NCBI GenBank assembly: GCA_029255685.2
Contig: CM055318.2
Location: 12,219,001-12,283,000 of the forward strand
Origin: Silene conica
Taxonomy: Eukaryota; Streptophyta; Magnoliopsida; Caryophyllales; Caryophyllaceae
Reading direction: 5' to 3'
DNA length: 64,000 bases
In this document: piece after piece, positions 45,667 through 57,785 of the stretch
Numbering within the stretch: position 1 is the stretch's first letter
Layout: each line of letters begins with the position of its first letter
Position numbers and translations under genes: made by a program
Notes under the pieces: generated by a model
The model's input: the letters and a program-made list of their open reading frames with translations, nothing else
The model's database searches: none
Told to the model about the DNA's origin: nothing

Positions 45667-46161
45667 ATGGCATCAAAATCCGTAAAATTGAATACTGACA
45701 TTGATCTTCGTAAAATGGAGATGGAATATGAATATATGTTTAATGGTGATGATGAATCCGATGATGGTGCTGCATGTTGCTTTGAATCGGATCAGAAGGG
45801 GGAGGGTTCTGCTGATGATGTTGCATGTGGTTCAAGAATGGATGAGGACACGGGTATGGGAATGGGCGATGTTGTTGTGAAGGATGGAGATTCAGAAAGA
45901 AAAGGTAAGATTTGGTTATTAATGAAGGAAAAACTTCGTACCAGAAGGTCTTTTATGGTTGCTTTCTGTACTTATTGGCCGCAATATTCGGTTTTTATGG
46001 AGTATGAGCTTGAGAACGATGACTGTGAATTTATCGCAAATGATTCAGACCTTACATTAGATCTGAGGGATATAATAGCAAACCCTATAACAGTGAGTTG
46101 GTTTATCAAAGAAATGGATAAATACTGGCCTGGTTTTGACCAAACCAACGACGATGTCTGA
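45667..46161 (+). CDS. Hypothetical acidic protein inside a mariner element
   Basis: Intact 164-codon frame. I prefer the ATG at 45667 (MASKSVKLNTDIDLRKMEME) over the upstream 45589 because the N-terminal 26 codons of the longer form look like untranslated leader; the region before it is CT-rich and holds 'aaaccctaa', as in plant 5' UTRs. Residues about 17-70 are very acidic (NGDDESDDGAACC), then a basic patch KGKIWLLMKEKLRTRRS and an aromatic C-terminus: FCTYWPQYSVFMEYELEND, SWFIKEMDKYWPGFDQ. No family recognised. It could be a captured host gene or an accessory element protein. No intron is needed. Confidence that it is expressed is modest. Confidence 0.45.
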   Translation: MASKSVKLNTDIDLRKMEMEYEYMFNGDDESDDGAACCFESDQKGEGSADDVACGSRMDEDTGMGMGDVVVKDGDSERKGKIWLLMKEKLRTRRSFMVAFCTYWPQYSVFMEYELENDDCEFIANDSDLTLDLRDIIANPITVSWFIKEMDKYWPGFDQTNDDV

Positions 46162-46800
46162 TTGAGAGAGGTTTATTCTTTATCCTTTCTCCCTCTTTAT
46201 TTCAATTTTCATTAGATTTGCTTAATTTTTATGACGGACTAATGCTCATAACATTGTGGGACTCTGTCTTTGAATTAATTCCTGGATTCTGTTTACTTAG
46301 GCTACGTTTGTACTCGATGATATATTTTGGAGGGTACTGGATTGATTTCATTATTGTTTAAACCTAATGGACTAGTGATGACAAATTTTGTGGGTTTGGG
46401 TTATTCTGTTAGTCTCTTAATTTACTCGGTGATACATTTTTGTTGAGGGTTCTGGATTGGTTTCATTGACATTGTTTGTAAACAATGCCACCACCAAGGA
46501 AGGTGATGAGGCTGTTTATGAACAATGTAAATGAAGAGTGTTGTTTACTATAGCTACTACTACTCATATGGGCGTTTCTGATAATATCCTTACTGCCATT
46601 ACAAAATAAAACGAAAGGCGACCAAAGTTCAACATAAAAGCTTAAATAGTTACAACAAAAGAGCTTCTCTGTGATTTTATCATGCTTGTTTGGTGTCCTT
46701 GCTTCTTTGAACTGCGCAAAAAGTTGAGTCTTGTCAAATATTCATTCCACTGTAATCTGTAAATTTGCAAAATGGGGCTTTTCTTCATGTTCTTTACTTA

Positions 46801-48316
46801 TCATTCTTCTGCACACATTAGTTCAAACCACTCAGTAATGCTACCAACAGGAGAAAATTGAAATGTTGGGTCATTACTAATGTTTGATACACGAGCCACT
46901 GTTTCAGTAATAGTGCCAACAGGTTCACTGTCGCCTGTTGGTTCATTAATGGTGCCACTGCTACTAGCTACATTCTCTGCTGCATTCTGTGTAAACCTGT
47001 TTACTGAATTCACCAACTCACTGATAGATGTTATGTCAACCACATTTTTCACGTATTGTATGCACTCCTTCACTAAATCCATGTCGACATTTAGATACTC
47101 AGGGAGCAGTCCATCTGTTGCTAGTTTGGATTTGTGCATGTGGTACTTTGTAATCTATACCTCCTTTTCTTTTCATAACCTCAATCATACAAGCTTGCAA
47201 TGTTATCCACACATAGTTTAGTTTCAGAACACCTTGTTCTTCATATGCAGTAATTGTGTTACTTATGAGTTCATCCAACTTAATTGTTTTTTTTCTTCTG
47301 TTGGAGGGACTGAATTGACCTAAAAAACCCCAAGTCTAAGACATTTAAGTCTGGTGAGTTGGGTGTTTGATAGGCCAATTCTATCTGCCATCCATCAGCT
47401 GTTGCTACTTTTTTGAAATCAGGATCATCGTTAGTAAAATGAGGACGAGCATTGTCTTGTTGAATTATTATATGCTTGTTCAGATTAGAAGGTCATTTAG
47501 CCTTAATAGCTGGTATTACACAGTTTATGATCATATCATTGGTCACTTGTTTGTTAATAGACTCTATGCATTTAGTCTCTAATGTACCAACTGTTCTGTT
47601 TTTCGAGTTTCTTTGGGCTGGTACTTGTACGACAAATGGCCATATACCTATCTTACCATCAAATGTTTGTTCACCATTTGACCCATACTTAGGTCTTCCT
47701 ACGACACACATGAACATCACTTTCTCTATAAAACTTTTAGACTGAACACACCTATGGGGGTCTGTTTCACCCTTACCCAAGTAAAACCTAGTTGTAGGTT
47801 TTGTTTTAGAAAACCATTTCTCATCTATGTGTACAATATTTCTTTGATCTTTAAATATGACTTGTTGAGTTAATTCATGATATTCTAAATGTTGTAAGCA
47901 GAAAATAAGTCTAGCAAGTTTGTTTTTATCCGTCAAACCTGGTTATAGTGCATTTGTGTGTGACCTTATTCGCTTGGACATGACCCACCTTGAAACTGTA
48001 GACTGACTCACACCCAAACCCGTTGCCACTGAATGCTGTGTTGTCCTATCTAGTAGATTTATGGACTTGAGCTTCTCCTCATCGAATAATACCCTTCATG
48101 GTTTGACGCAACCCATCTTTTTGCTGACCACGTTCACAGGAATATTGGCCTGCCTCTGTGCCTCTGCTACCTTCCATATTCTGCTTACTGTCCTCCTATG
48201 GACAAAGTATCTTGCTGCTATTTCATTTATCACTCCATGAATTGGTTTTCCATTATTGCATTGTTGAAGTAAATTTTCATTTATTTTTTATCTTTCTAGG
48301 TTGGTAAGATTCTTCA
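46801..48316 (-). pseudogene. Mariner-like transposase, broken
   Basis: From the ATG at 48316 (MKNLTNLER) the frame encodes the helix-turn-helix region (GVINEIAARYFVHRRTVSRI; GLGVSQSTVSRWVMSK), then 47936-47493 with first catalytic Asp in NIVHIDEKWFSKTK, then IIIQQDNARPHFTNDD (second Asp) near 47430 and NSPDLNVLDLGFF (third Asp) near 47340. The DD39D spacing class of plant mariner elements fits. The C-terminal part, HKSKLATDGLLPEYLNVDMD, lies at 47139-46801 in another frame. Lesions: TAA at codon 10, a stop near 48100, a TGA in place of the Trp in KAKWPSN, a shift in an A8 run near 47297, and a 2-base loss near 47142. It cannot give an active enzyme. Confidence 0.85.
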
Positions 48317-49289
48317 TTGAATGTTGTTTTGGATGAATGTTCTGATTCTTTGATTGTTCTCTTTGCTGAAAGTTCTTTTTTGGACTGATGTTTATAAATG
48401 AGCCCTACATAATGAACCTTCTATTTATAGCTTAAAAGAACTTTGGTCTCTTTTGAAACTTATGTTTTGGCGCCTGTTTGAGTTTTGGGTCCAATATTTG
48501 AATTTGGTGCCAAATTTCATTCTTAGTGAATTGGGTATTTTCTGAAATGTGAAGTTGGGTTTAGTATGCAACTGTGAACTCACTCATGAACCAATCTGGA
48601 GTACACAAAGAACAGAATATTTTAACTGTCTGAAGTCCATCAGTCGACATTCGTCTCGCAGATCTGCGTATATTCCGTCTTCAGCCGCTGCCGTCAAGAC
48701 TTTGTAATAATTTTGAATTTATGTAATTATTTTGAATTTATGTAATTATTTTTAATGTGTGATTAATTTTTCAGCATGTAATAGTAATGGTACGTAGAAC
48801 CGTGTTTGTATCGAAACGGTATTTCAAAATTAATTGCAAGGCTTCAGTAGGGTCTGAGAATATTCAAATGGAGGGAATACTAATCCTCAATGAAAAAAAA
48901 GGAGGGAGTCATTAGTTTACTAATTGACTAATTAATAAACTAACACACAACACTCTCTCTCCAATTAACATACGCTCAAACAATACTTTACATTAGTTTA
49001 TTCTATTCCTTAAATCTTGTGCCCTCCCTCAAATGTGACAATTATTGAGAATAAGAGGTAGTACCTTTTATTATAATATATTTTCTCTCTTCGTTCATTA
49101 AAACATTACTTTTATAAAATAATTACAACTACTTGATCATCTCGATATTAATCCAGACCGTTCGAAAATAATGGAGGTCCATTTCTTTTCAAATAATGGA
49201 GAGAATCTAAATAGATAAGTAGTGAGGAAATCAGGCTAGTCCGATGACCATACTTTTTACCTAAAACAAAAGTAGTAGCATGAGCAAGA

Positions 49290-49906
49290 ACATATTTTTT
49301 TTTTTGGCGGATGGATACATACAACTACATTTTGATAGCAAACCTAGCCATATTATGTGCTCGATAGTTTTTGTTTCTAGGTAGATACTTAATACTAAGA
49401 TAATGAAAAAAGGTGAACAGCTCCTTAACATTCCTAATAGTTTTATTAGCTAAATGAGACGGTTGTTGCATATCGAGAATCTGTAGAGTAACGTTAAGAC
49501 AGTCTGATGCAATAGAGATATGGTAGAGGTTGTTCTGAACTGCCCATTCCAAACCCTTTAGGATGGCTAGAGCCTCCGCTTGTTCACTGCTTTCTGCAGT
49601 AATTTTTGGAAGAAACAGTTACCATTAAAAGTTGGTTTATCCGCATCGTTGTTGTTTGATGTTGTAAGGCCTATACCCGCGACGTAGTTAGTAGACCATG
49701 CAGCGTCAACAGTGATCCAGATGATAGTACAACTCTCGTGTCGTCCCACTATAATATGAGGAAGTTCTAATTTAAGCAAGGCTACCTCATTCTGACTTTC
49801 TTGCAATTCTTCGATGTCCGGATTATTGATCAAAAGATTTGTTGAGAGCCCATTTAGCCCCTTATCCTTACCTCATTCCTATAGATCGGTATAATGTTAT
49901 ACTGAC
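49290..49906 (-). pseudogene. LINE 3' part: RNase H and poly-A
   Basis: Minus-strand 49833-49325 encodes a diverged RNase H domain (WITVDAAWSTNYVAGIGL; then, after a frame change near 49570, SIASDCLNVTLQILDMQQ and RNKNYRAHNMARFAI). The poly-T tract on the plus strand at 49290-49302 is the poly-A end. It is the downstream part of the LINE whose upstream part lies at 54757-55975; the copia element separates them. Confidence 0.8.
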
Positions 49907-52900
49907 TGTTATAACGGAAGCACAGAGAAAGACTAAAACAAACAATAAAGAACAAACGCACAGATTTACGTGGTTCACTAACGGTGTGTTAGTTACGTCC
50001 ACAGGGCAGAAGGGAGAGAGTTTTATTAATGTGAGGAGTTTACCAGATTACAGATTCAGAACGATATTAAGTATGACTGCTAGGGTAGAGGTTAAGAGTT
50101 TATATAGTACTCTTAACCTAATACAAAACAGATTAGGCTTAATCTAATAAAGCCCAGACAGAAACCCTAACCCAATACAGAAATCAGATACCGTAGCGAG
50201 ACCCCCGCATAGTCGTTCGAAGCGGAGACTAACAGATTCAAGACATAGACCCAACAAATCTCCACCTTGACTTGAATTCTCTCACAAACAGAGAGATGTA
50301 CCAGATGCATTCCATAGATGCCAGAAGTACCAGAAACTCTTCTCCCTTCCCCCTCAGATATTGCCCTTAGCTGGGCAATCAGTTGCTTCGAATATTTAGC
50401 AAGTCCAAACAGTGTTGGAACGTGCTCTCAGTCACTGACTTAGTGAACATATCAGCTGGGTTATCAGCAGTACCCACTTTGTTCACCTTAATCCTCTTCT
50501 CATTCCTCAGAAAGTGATATCTCACATCTATATGCTTAGTCCTCTCATGATGGACTTGATCTTTAGCCAAGCAAATTGCACTAGGACTGTCACAAAATAC
50601 AATTGCTTGCTCCTAATGTAGACCCAGATCACTGATCAACCCTTTCAACCAGATTCCCTCTTTTGCTGCTGCAGTCAAGGCCATGTACTCTGCTTCAGTA
50701 GTAGACAAAGTAACTGTAGGCTGCAATGTAGCCTTCCAGCTGACGACCGAACCACCAAGAGTGAAAACATAACCAGTCATTGATCTTCTGCTATCAACAT
50801 CTCCTACATAATCAAAATCTGAGTATCCTGACACAAGACACTCCATATCACCTCCATAAACGAGACCAACATTAGATGTACCCTTAAGGTACCGAAATAT
50901 TCTCTTCACAGCTTGCCAATGTTCCTTACCAGGATCAACCATAAACCTGCTAACAACACTGACTGACTGTGCTAAATCAGGTCTAGTGCAAACCATAGCA
51001 TACATCAAGCTACCTACTGCACTAGAGTACGGAACTCGGGACATGTAATCCCTTTCTTCAGCTGACTTGGGTGAGAAAGCAACAGATAGATGTGCATTTG
51101 CAGCACTAGGAGTATCTATAGGCTTTGCAGTAGCCATACTAAATCTGGATAGAACCTTCTGAATGTAGCTCTTCTGAGATAAGAAAAGCTTCTTCTTATT
51201 TCTATCTCTATAAATCTCCATTCCCAGAATTTTTCTCGCTGCACCCAAGTCTTTCATGTCAAACTCTGCACTGAGGAGACCCTTCAACTTCTGAACATCA
51301 GACTTATTCTCTGCAGCTATCAACATGTCATCTACATATAGGACCAAATAAATAAAAGAACCATTCTCCACCTTTGTGTGATAAACACAACAATCATACG
51401 GACTCCTAATGTAGCCAATCTACAACATGTAGCTATCAAATCTTTTATACCACTGCCTCGGCGACTGTTTAAGCCCATATAAGGACTTCTTCAGCTTGCA
51501 AACATAGTCTTCCTTACCCGGAACTTGAAAACCATCTGGCTGAGTCATGTATATCTCTTCTTCCAACTCTCCATGTAGGAAAGCTGTCTTCACATCTAGC
51601 TGTTCGAGCTCTAGATTCTGATGTGCAACTATTGCTAGTAACACCCTGATGGAAGTATGTTTGACCACTGGTGAAAATATTTCATTATAGTCTACCCCCT
51701 CTTTCTGACTGAACCCACGAGCTACCAAACGAGCCTTATACCTTATACCCTCAGCAACAGTTTCTCCTTCCTTTTTCTTGAAGACCCACTTACAAGTAAC
51801 AATCTTTCTGCCTTGAGGCTTCTTTGATAATTCCCAGGTCTGATTCTTGTGAAGTGACTCCATCTCATCTCCCATGGCAGCAAGCCATTGGGTAGATTCA
51901 GAACATGTAACTGCTTCTGTATAGGTGGATGGCTCAGATAGGCCAGGATCCACCTCCTCAACAACTTCTAGTGCATAACCCACCATATCTTCAAAACCCA
52001 ATCTATTCGGAGGCTTACCAAAATTGGACCTGATTGACCGATCACGGGCCAAACTCTGCTGATTCGGAATTGGTATTGAAGAAACGGACGGTATAGATTC
52101 GGATTCAGACTGTAGTGGTTGACTTTCCTCTTGTGGTTCACTCTCTTCAAGAGTGTCTTTCTGCTCCACCTGCTTATCAACACTACTACTACTATCTGAC
52201 ATAACGATGGACTTCACAGTAGGATTAACCATAGAATTTTCATCAAAAACGACATTCCTGCTTAAAATAACCCTACCTTCAGACGGAGACCAGATGCGAT
52301 ATCCCTTGACACCATCCCCATATCCCATGAATACTCCCTTTTTAGCTCGAGGCTCAAGCTTACCCTCACTTACATGATAATAAGCAGTACTACCAAAAGC
52401 CCTTAAAATAGAATAGTCAGCAGGCTTACCAGACCACATCTCAAACGGAGTTTTGAGATTCAGACTTGTGTGAGGTCCCCGATTTATCAGATAGCATGCT
52501 GTACTAACTGCTTCTGCCCAGAATCTTCTAGTTAGTCCAGCATTAGAGAGCATGCACCTTGCCCTCTCCAGAAGGGTCTGATTCATTCGTTCTGCTACAC
52601 CATTCTGCTGAGGTGTATCTCGGATTGTACGATGTCTAGCAATCCCTTAATTCCTGCAGAACTCATCGAACTTAGACCAACAAAACTCCAGACCGTTATC
52701 AGTTCGCAGCCTCTTGACCTTCTTTCCAGTTTGATTTTCCACTAATGCCTTCCACTGCTTAAAGTGAGTAAAGGCTTCAGATTTGTGCTTCATCATAAAC
52801 ATCCAAGTCTTCCTTGAATAATCATCAATAATTGACACAAAATATCTGTGTCCTCCCAAAGATTCCACCTTAGAAGGACCCCAACAATCAGAATGGATAT

Positions 52901-54756
52901 AATCAAGTGTGCCCTTGGTCCTATGCACTGCTTTAGGAAACTTGCTGCGATGTAGCTTCCCGAATACACAATGCTCACAGAAATCCAGATTCTTGACCTT
53001 GTGACCACACAGAAGATCTTCTTTTGAAAGAGTCTGCATCCCCCTTTCACTCATATGACCAAGCCTCATATGCCACATCCTAGTCATATCTTCTTTATCA
53101 ACATCTGAGGATGCAACAGAAATAGAATCTGACAGTGTCGATCCCTGAAGATAATATAGAGTACCGTGTTTGATACCTCTCAGAATCACATTAGAACCTT
53201 TGCAGACGTTCAGAACTCCACCTTCACCCTGAAAACTGAAACCCTTCTGATCAAGAGTACTTAAGGAAATCAGATTCTTTGTCATCAGTGGAACATGTCT
53301 AACTTCGTTCAATGTGCAGAATCTACCATCATGTGTCCTTATCTTAACTGAGCCGATTCCCACTATTCTGCAAACAGCACTGTTGGCCATAAAAATATTG
53401 TCTCCATCTATCTGCTCATAAGTTGTAAACCACTCTCTCCGGGGACATATATGGTAAGACGCTCCAGAATCTAAGATCCACACATCAGTATGATTTGTGA
53501 CCTTATTACTAACAAGAGCATAATCATCTTCCTCGGAATCTCCATTAGCTACCCCAGCAGTACCAGATTCATTCTGTTTATCTTTCTTGGGACACGTGAA
53601 TTTCCAATGCCCCTTTCCTTTACAGTAGCTACAAATATCAGTAGGTTTAGGACCCTTAAAACCAGATGTACCAGAGGTACCAGCAGAACTAGAAGAACCG
53701 ACATAAGAAGGCTTCTTATACTTTTTCTTCCCAGAATTTCCCTGTCCAAAACCCCCGCTAGCTACTAACCCTGCGGCCTGATTATCTGTGACTGTACCAG
53801 CCGCCTTATGGCGCAATTCTCTAGTATGAAGAGACGATCTAACCTCTTCTAGAGTCACGGTATCCTTACCCACAATAAAAGACTGTACGAAATTCTCATA
53901 CGACAGTGGTAAAGAAACTAACAGAATTAATGCGGCATCCTCATCTTCTACCTTAACATCAATATTACGCAGTTCTAGTAAAATTGTGTTTAACTGATCT
54001 AGATGATCCCGGAGAGGCATACCTTCCTGCATTCTCAGACTGAACAGACGTTGCTTTAGAAGCAACTTATTGGTCAAAGACTTCGTCATATAAAGACTCT
54101 CAAACTTTTCCCACAGACCTGCGGCGGTTTCTTCCTCCGCGACTTCAGTAATAATATCATCAGCAAGACACAACATAATTGTTGAATGTGCCTTCTCCTC
54201 CTGACTGGTCATCTCAGCAGTGACTGCAACGGCGGCTGCGCCTTCCTGCTTCTTCTGAAGCGGCGTCCATAACCCTTGTTGCTTTAACAGAGCCCGCATC
54301 TTGATTTGCCATAAACTGAAACTATTTCTCCCAGTAAAACGATCGATCTTTATGTTCATCGCCGACATCTTTCTAATTCAGGAACCCGAAGGCTCTGATA
54401 CCAGTTTGTTATAACGGAAGCACAGAGAAAGACTAAAACAAACAATAAAGAACAAACGCACAGATTTACGTGGTTCACTAACGGTGTGTTAGCTACGTCC
54501 ACAGGGCAGAAGGGAGAGAGTTTTATTAATGTGAGGAGTTTACCAGATTACAGATTCAGAACGATATTAAGTATGACTGCTAGGGTAGAGGTTAAGAGTT
54601 TATATAGTACTCTTAACCTAATACAAAACAGATTAGGCTTAATCTAATAAAGCCCAGACAGAAACCCTAACCCAATACAGAAATCAGATACCGTAGCGAG
54701 ACCCCCGCATAGTCGTTCGAAGCGGCGACTAACAGATTCAAGACATAGACCCAACA
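49907..54756 (-). mobile_element. Young Ty1-copia retrotransposon, complete with LTRs
   Basis: Identical-length LTRs of 350 bp (49907-50256 and 54407-54756) differ at only two positions (49993 against 54493, and 50226 against 54726). They start TGTTGGGTC and end ATAACA on the minus strand. A perfect 5-bp duplication CTGAC flanks the element (49902-49906, 54757-54761). On the minus strand the primer binding site TGGTATCAGAGCC lies at about 54393-54405 and the polypurine tract AAGGTGGAGATT abuts the 3' LTR at 50257. Gag, protease, integrase, reverse transcriptase and RNase H are all in one frame. It sits inside a LINE. Confidence 0.97.
50379..54368 (-). pseudogene. Copia gag-pol polyprotein with three nonsense codons
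   Basis: One frame of 1,330 codons with no frameshift, interrupted at codons 574 (TAA, 52647), 983 (TAG, 51420) and 1252 (TAG, 50613). Order: gag (FTGRNSFSLWQIKMRALLK), CCHC knuckle (CSYCKGKGHWKFTC), protease (WILDSGASYHICP), GAG-pre-integrase (MWHMRLGHMSERGM), integrase core (HSDCWGPS; RTDNGLEFC; TPQQNGVAERMNQ), reverse transcriptase (ARLVARGFSQKEGVDY; QLDVKTAFLHGELEEEIYM; LVLYVDDMLIA), RNase H (TLSTTEAEYMALTAAAKE) and the C-terminal TKHIDVRYHFLRN. Two of the stops are explained by CAG to TAG. The protein cannot be made whole without readthrough, so this copy is dead or depends on other copies. Confidence 0.95.
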
Positions 54757-55975
54757 CTGACCTATATATTTGTTCCTCGAAAAACCTTGTTGTTTCGTGC
54801 ACACCAGATGGTAGATAAAGTTGCCATGAAGTATAAGAATAGATGATCCTTGTTTTCAAGCTTGTTGAAGTAAACAACCAATTTTCAATCAATTGTTTAA
54901 AGATAAGGAACAGAATGGAGAAATCCTTATCCCTAGATCTGATGATTGCCACATCTTCCTTGCGAAATTGCAGTTTTTGAAGACATGGTCAGTTGATTCA
55001 TATTGATTGTTTTGTGCACAAAGAGGACATACAGGGCAATGTTGTGGCAATCTTCTTTGATATTCCACAGCTGTTGGCAGTATTAGTGCAAATTTTCCAT
55101 AATAAAATCCGCCATTGTGACGGCCCTTTTATCCTCCAAATATTTTTAATCTGGCAAGAAATATTATTAAGTCTGTTATGGTCTTTTGCTGTTCCTCTCT
55201 CCTCCAAATATTTCTTAGTAGCCCAAAAATAACCATGTTTCACCTTATATACTCCATCTTTTAAAAGCTTTCAAAAACATTGGTCTACATCATTTTCATC
55301 CGGTAATTGGATAGCCTTAATTCTCTGAATTGTTTCACAATGGAAAAGGCTGGTAAGAAGCTTTGAATTCCACCCCTCCTCTGACAGGATGTGTCGTACT
55401 TTCATATTCATAATAGATGGCTCTGTAGTTCTCAGGGTAACATCTTTCAGCAACGGAATATCTCCGTTTACCCAATTATCATCAACAACACTAATATCGG
55501 AAGTAAAGCCGACTTTCCAAGCAATATTATGTTTTAATAAATCTCAGCCCCATAGAATTCCTCTTTCACTCCAGGTGCAATTTGTTGGTTTTTTGAAACC
55601 TTTTAGAAGAATTTTATTCTCAAAGACACTGTACTTTCTACCAAGAACCCTATAGAGGGTTGAATTTTGGTTTGAGATAATACGCCACGTATTTTTAGCA
55701 AGTAAAGCTTGATTGAGAGAATTAGTATTTCTAATGCTTAATCCCCCTAAACCTTTTGGTTGAGCTAAAACCACTTTGCTACACCAGTGAATAGTTCTTC
55801 CATTCTTAAGTCCCGCCCACCAAAAATGTGAAATCAAAGAATCAATCTTAGAAGCCACACTTATCGGTAATTTGAATACCGATAGAAGATAACAAGAGAT
55901 GACAGACATAACCGATTGAATAAGAGTTAATCTACCTGCAGCAAAAAGGTATAGAGCATTCCAAGAAGATAAACA
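54757..55975 (-). pseudogene. LINE reverse-transcriptase C-terminus and zf-RVT
   Basis: Minus-strand 55975-55544 encodes the end of the reverse transcriptase (AAGRLTLIQSVMSVISCYLL; GGLSIRNTNSLNQALLAKNT), then 55453-54998 the zinc-binding region (KVKHGYFWATKKYLEERG; IKGPSQWRILLWKICT; CSLCTKQSI-like Cys pair), and 54850-54760 the linker TIWCARNNKVFRGTN. Frame changes and a TAG break it. It continues past the copia insertion at 49906. The upstream part of the LINE is missing: near 55975 the sequence passes into another LINE fragment. Confidence 0.8.
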
Positions 55976-56390
55976 ATTACATAAATTAAGTATAACATCA
56001 TAAATTAGATAAGCATCACTACGTCATCGATTTCTCATCTGTTGAATTTTAATAACTCCTAAACAATCACTTTCGATAATCACAGTATGTCTATATCTCG
56101 TTAGTCAACAACTCCATTACCCATTCTTTTTGCTCCAACGCATACCAATACATTGCCTTCTTATCACACATGCAAACCACACCTGACTCCAATCCCCCGT
56201 CCCTTCTTCACTCTCGCATTAACATCTACCTTTAAACACTCTCATCAGTTGTCGTTACCATCCTATTAGCATTTCCCCACCATACCTGTCACTGGAGTAC
56301 CTCTTGCACCTTGGCTACATTCCACCGAGAACTACTTGTAGCAAATAATGCAAATATTACCATGTCATCATTTTTATTGATGGTGGGTTT
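55976..56390 (-). pseudogene. Second LINE RNase H fragment
   Basis: On the minus strand 56260-55976 reads GLESGVVCMCDKKAMYWYAL, EQKEWVMELLTN and, in a neighbouring frame, HTVIIESDCLGVIKIQQ (RNase H Asp motif), then SDAYLIYDVILNLCNC. It abuts the other LINE fragment in the same orientation. A hAT element lies at its 5' side from 56391. Confidence 0.6.
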
Positions 56391-56905
56391 CAGGGCCGGC
56401 TATTGGGGTGTGCGGGCTGCGCGGTCGCACAGGGCCCCTGATTTTTTAGGGCCCAATAAAGAATATGTATTAATTAGTGAGTCTAATATTCATGAAATGT
56501 AGAATGGCATAATGGTTAACCAAATGATGTTTTTGCTTTCCATGTCCATGCCTCTCAAGTTCAATTCTCCATAACTACACTTTTTAATTTTTTGTTTTCC
56601 AACACTACTCTTAGTGAACTAAGTTACGACTATATTATAATTTATTGGTTTCATTTCATTTAAAACTGTTTGTTTTTTTCTTGACTTTTTTCCTAATATG
56701 CAAAATTGTCGAGAAAAAACATATTAACAAAACCTATACGTTATATAATAATATGAAACAAATAAACTATAAACATTTCCGTATATTAAAAATAAATCAT
56801 ATAACAAAATAACATTTAAATTTATACAAATATTAATGTAAATAGGGTAACAGGGTTCATTTTCAAAATTCCGCACAGGCCCCCGAAATCTCGGAGACGA
56901 CCCTG
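56391..56905. mobile_element. Non-autonomous hAT element, 515 bp
   Basis: Ends CAGGGCCGGCTATTGG and, from the right, CAGGGTCGTCTCCGAG, flanked by the perfect 8-bp duplication GTGGGTTT (56383-56390, 56906-56913). The interior is AT-rich without coding capacity. Confidence 0.85.
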
Positions 56906-56913
56906 GTGGGTTT

Positions 56914-57689
56914 TATCGTCATTTGCCACATCAAAAACAATTTGTAAAATCTCAATTAAAGTAATATAAAATCAAGCATCGTCCACAAGGACTACGGAGG
57001 TCTATACGCGGTCAATTTTAGACCTTAGTTTAGTCAAATAACAAGGAAAGAGATGTAACAAACTAAGTTATAACTAATTAGAAGAAAAAACAAGAGTAAC
57101 TATGAAAACAGCTTGTAAACAATTGATAAAAGGCTAAGGCTTTCGAGTTCACCCAAACAAGGTAGATTAGAAATGGGCATTAACAAGTTGTTGGTAATTA
57201 ATCGGTAGAAGATAAAACACTAATTTCTTAGGCTCTCCGAAACTCGAACACAAAATCTTCACTTTGCATATCAACTCAACATATACATACTATCAAACAC
57301 TCTCCTACGAGATTGCATGAGATATGATTTGCTCGGTCAACTATGAAAGACAAATACTTTCACACAAACATTTCATTAAACACCTTCTATGCATGTATAT
57401 GAAGACTAGTTTATCACGTAAACTCAAATGTTAACAACCTAGGTTAATCATCTAATTCTTAGTTAGGAACCCTCTAAGCCCTAGAGAAAAACTAGTTACA
57501 CATGTTAACTAAGCCCTATTGAATAATTTCTCTTTGGTCAAAACTTATCATAACTTGAGACATTTAGTCAAGTATTGATGGAGTTGAACGAATTTTGTGT
57601 CATAACTTAGCATAATACGAATTTTGTGTCATAACTTAGCATAATTTTTTCCAAAAGTACCGAAGTTAATGGGTAATCAAACAAGCCCT
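56914..57689. other. Unclassified repetitive spacer
   Basis: No gene seen. 'gaattttgtgtcataacttagcataat' type sequence occurs twice in tandem near 57590-57640. 'ccctctaagccctagag' and similar words recall LTR-retrotransposon non-coding sequence, but no ends were found. Confidence 0.35.
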
Positions 57690-57785
57690 TAGTCGCGAAT
57701 TACAATAGGGAGAGGGGGATTCGATCTCGGGACCTATTGTCCACAATACCTCCGTCTTAACCACTTGACTAAGATATCTTCGGTT
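57690..57785 (-). mobile_element. tRNA-derived SINE, minus strand
   Basis: On the minus strand: box A-like TTAGTCAAGTGG, then TTAAGACGGAGGTATTGTGG, GGTCCCGAGATCGAATCC (box B) and a pyrimidine-rich tail with CCTATTGTAATTCGCGACTA. It is the same family as the SINE at 63391-63517. No poly-A or target duplication remains. Confidence 0.75.

Larger units (their letters stand above)
45226..49061. mobile_element. Mariner-like element with an extra ORF, 3.8 kb
   Basis: Terminal inverted repeats of 32 bp with 27 matches: left CTCCCTCCTATTTCG then AATAATTGTCACATTTG; from the right CTACCTCTTATTCTC then AATAATTGTCACATTTG. TA flanks both ends (45224-45225 and 49062-49063), the mariner target. It holds a minus-strand transposase pseudogene (46801-48316) and a plus-strand intact ORF (45667-46161) that converges on it. 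Plant mariner-like elements normally carry only the transposase. Confidence 0.8.

Noticed and set aside
46880-47221. Plus-strand 113-codon frame in the mariner element
   Set aside because: Antisense of the transposase C-terminal region; the minus strand shows the YLNVDMDLVKECIQYV family signature.
49839-50147. 102-codon frame spanning the copia LTR edge
   Set aside because: Runs across an LTR boundary and appears only because the LTR is AT-rich; no motif.
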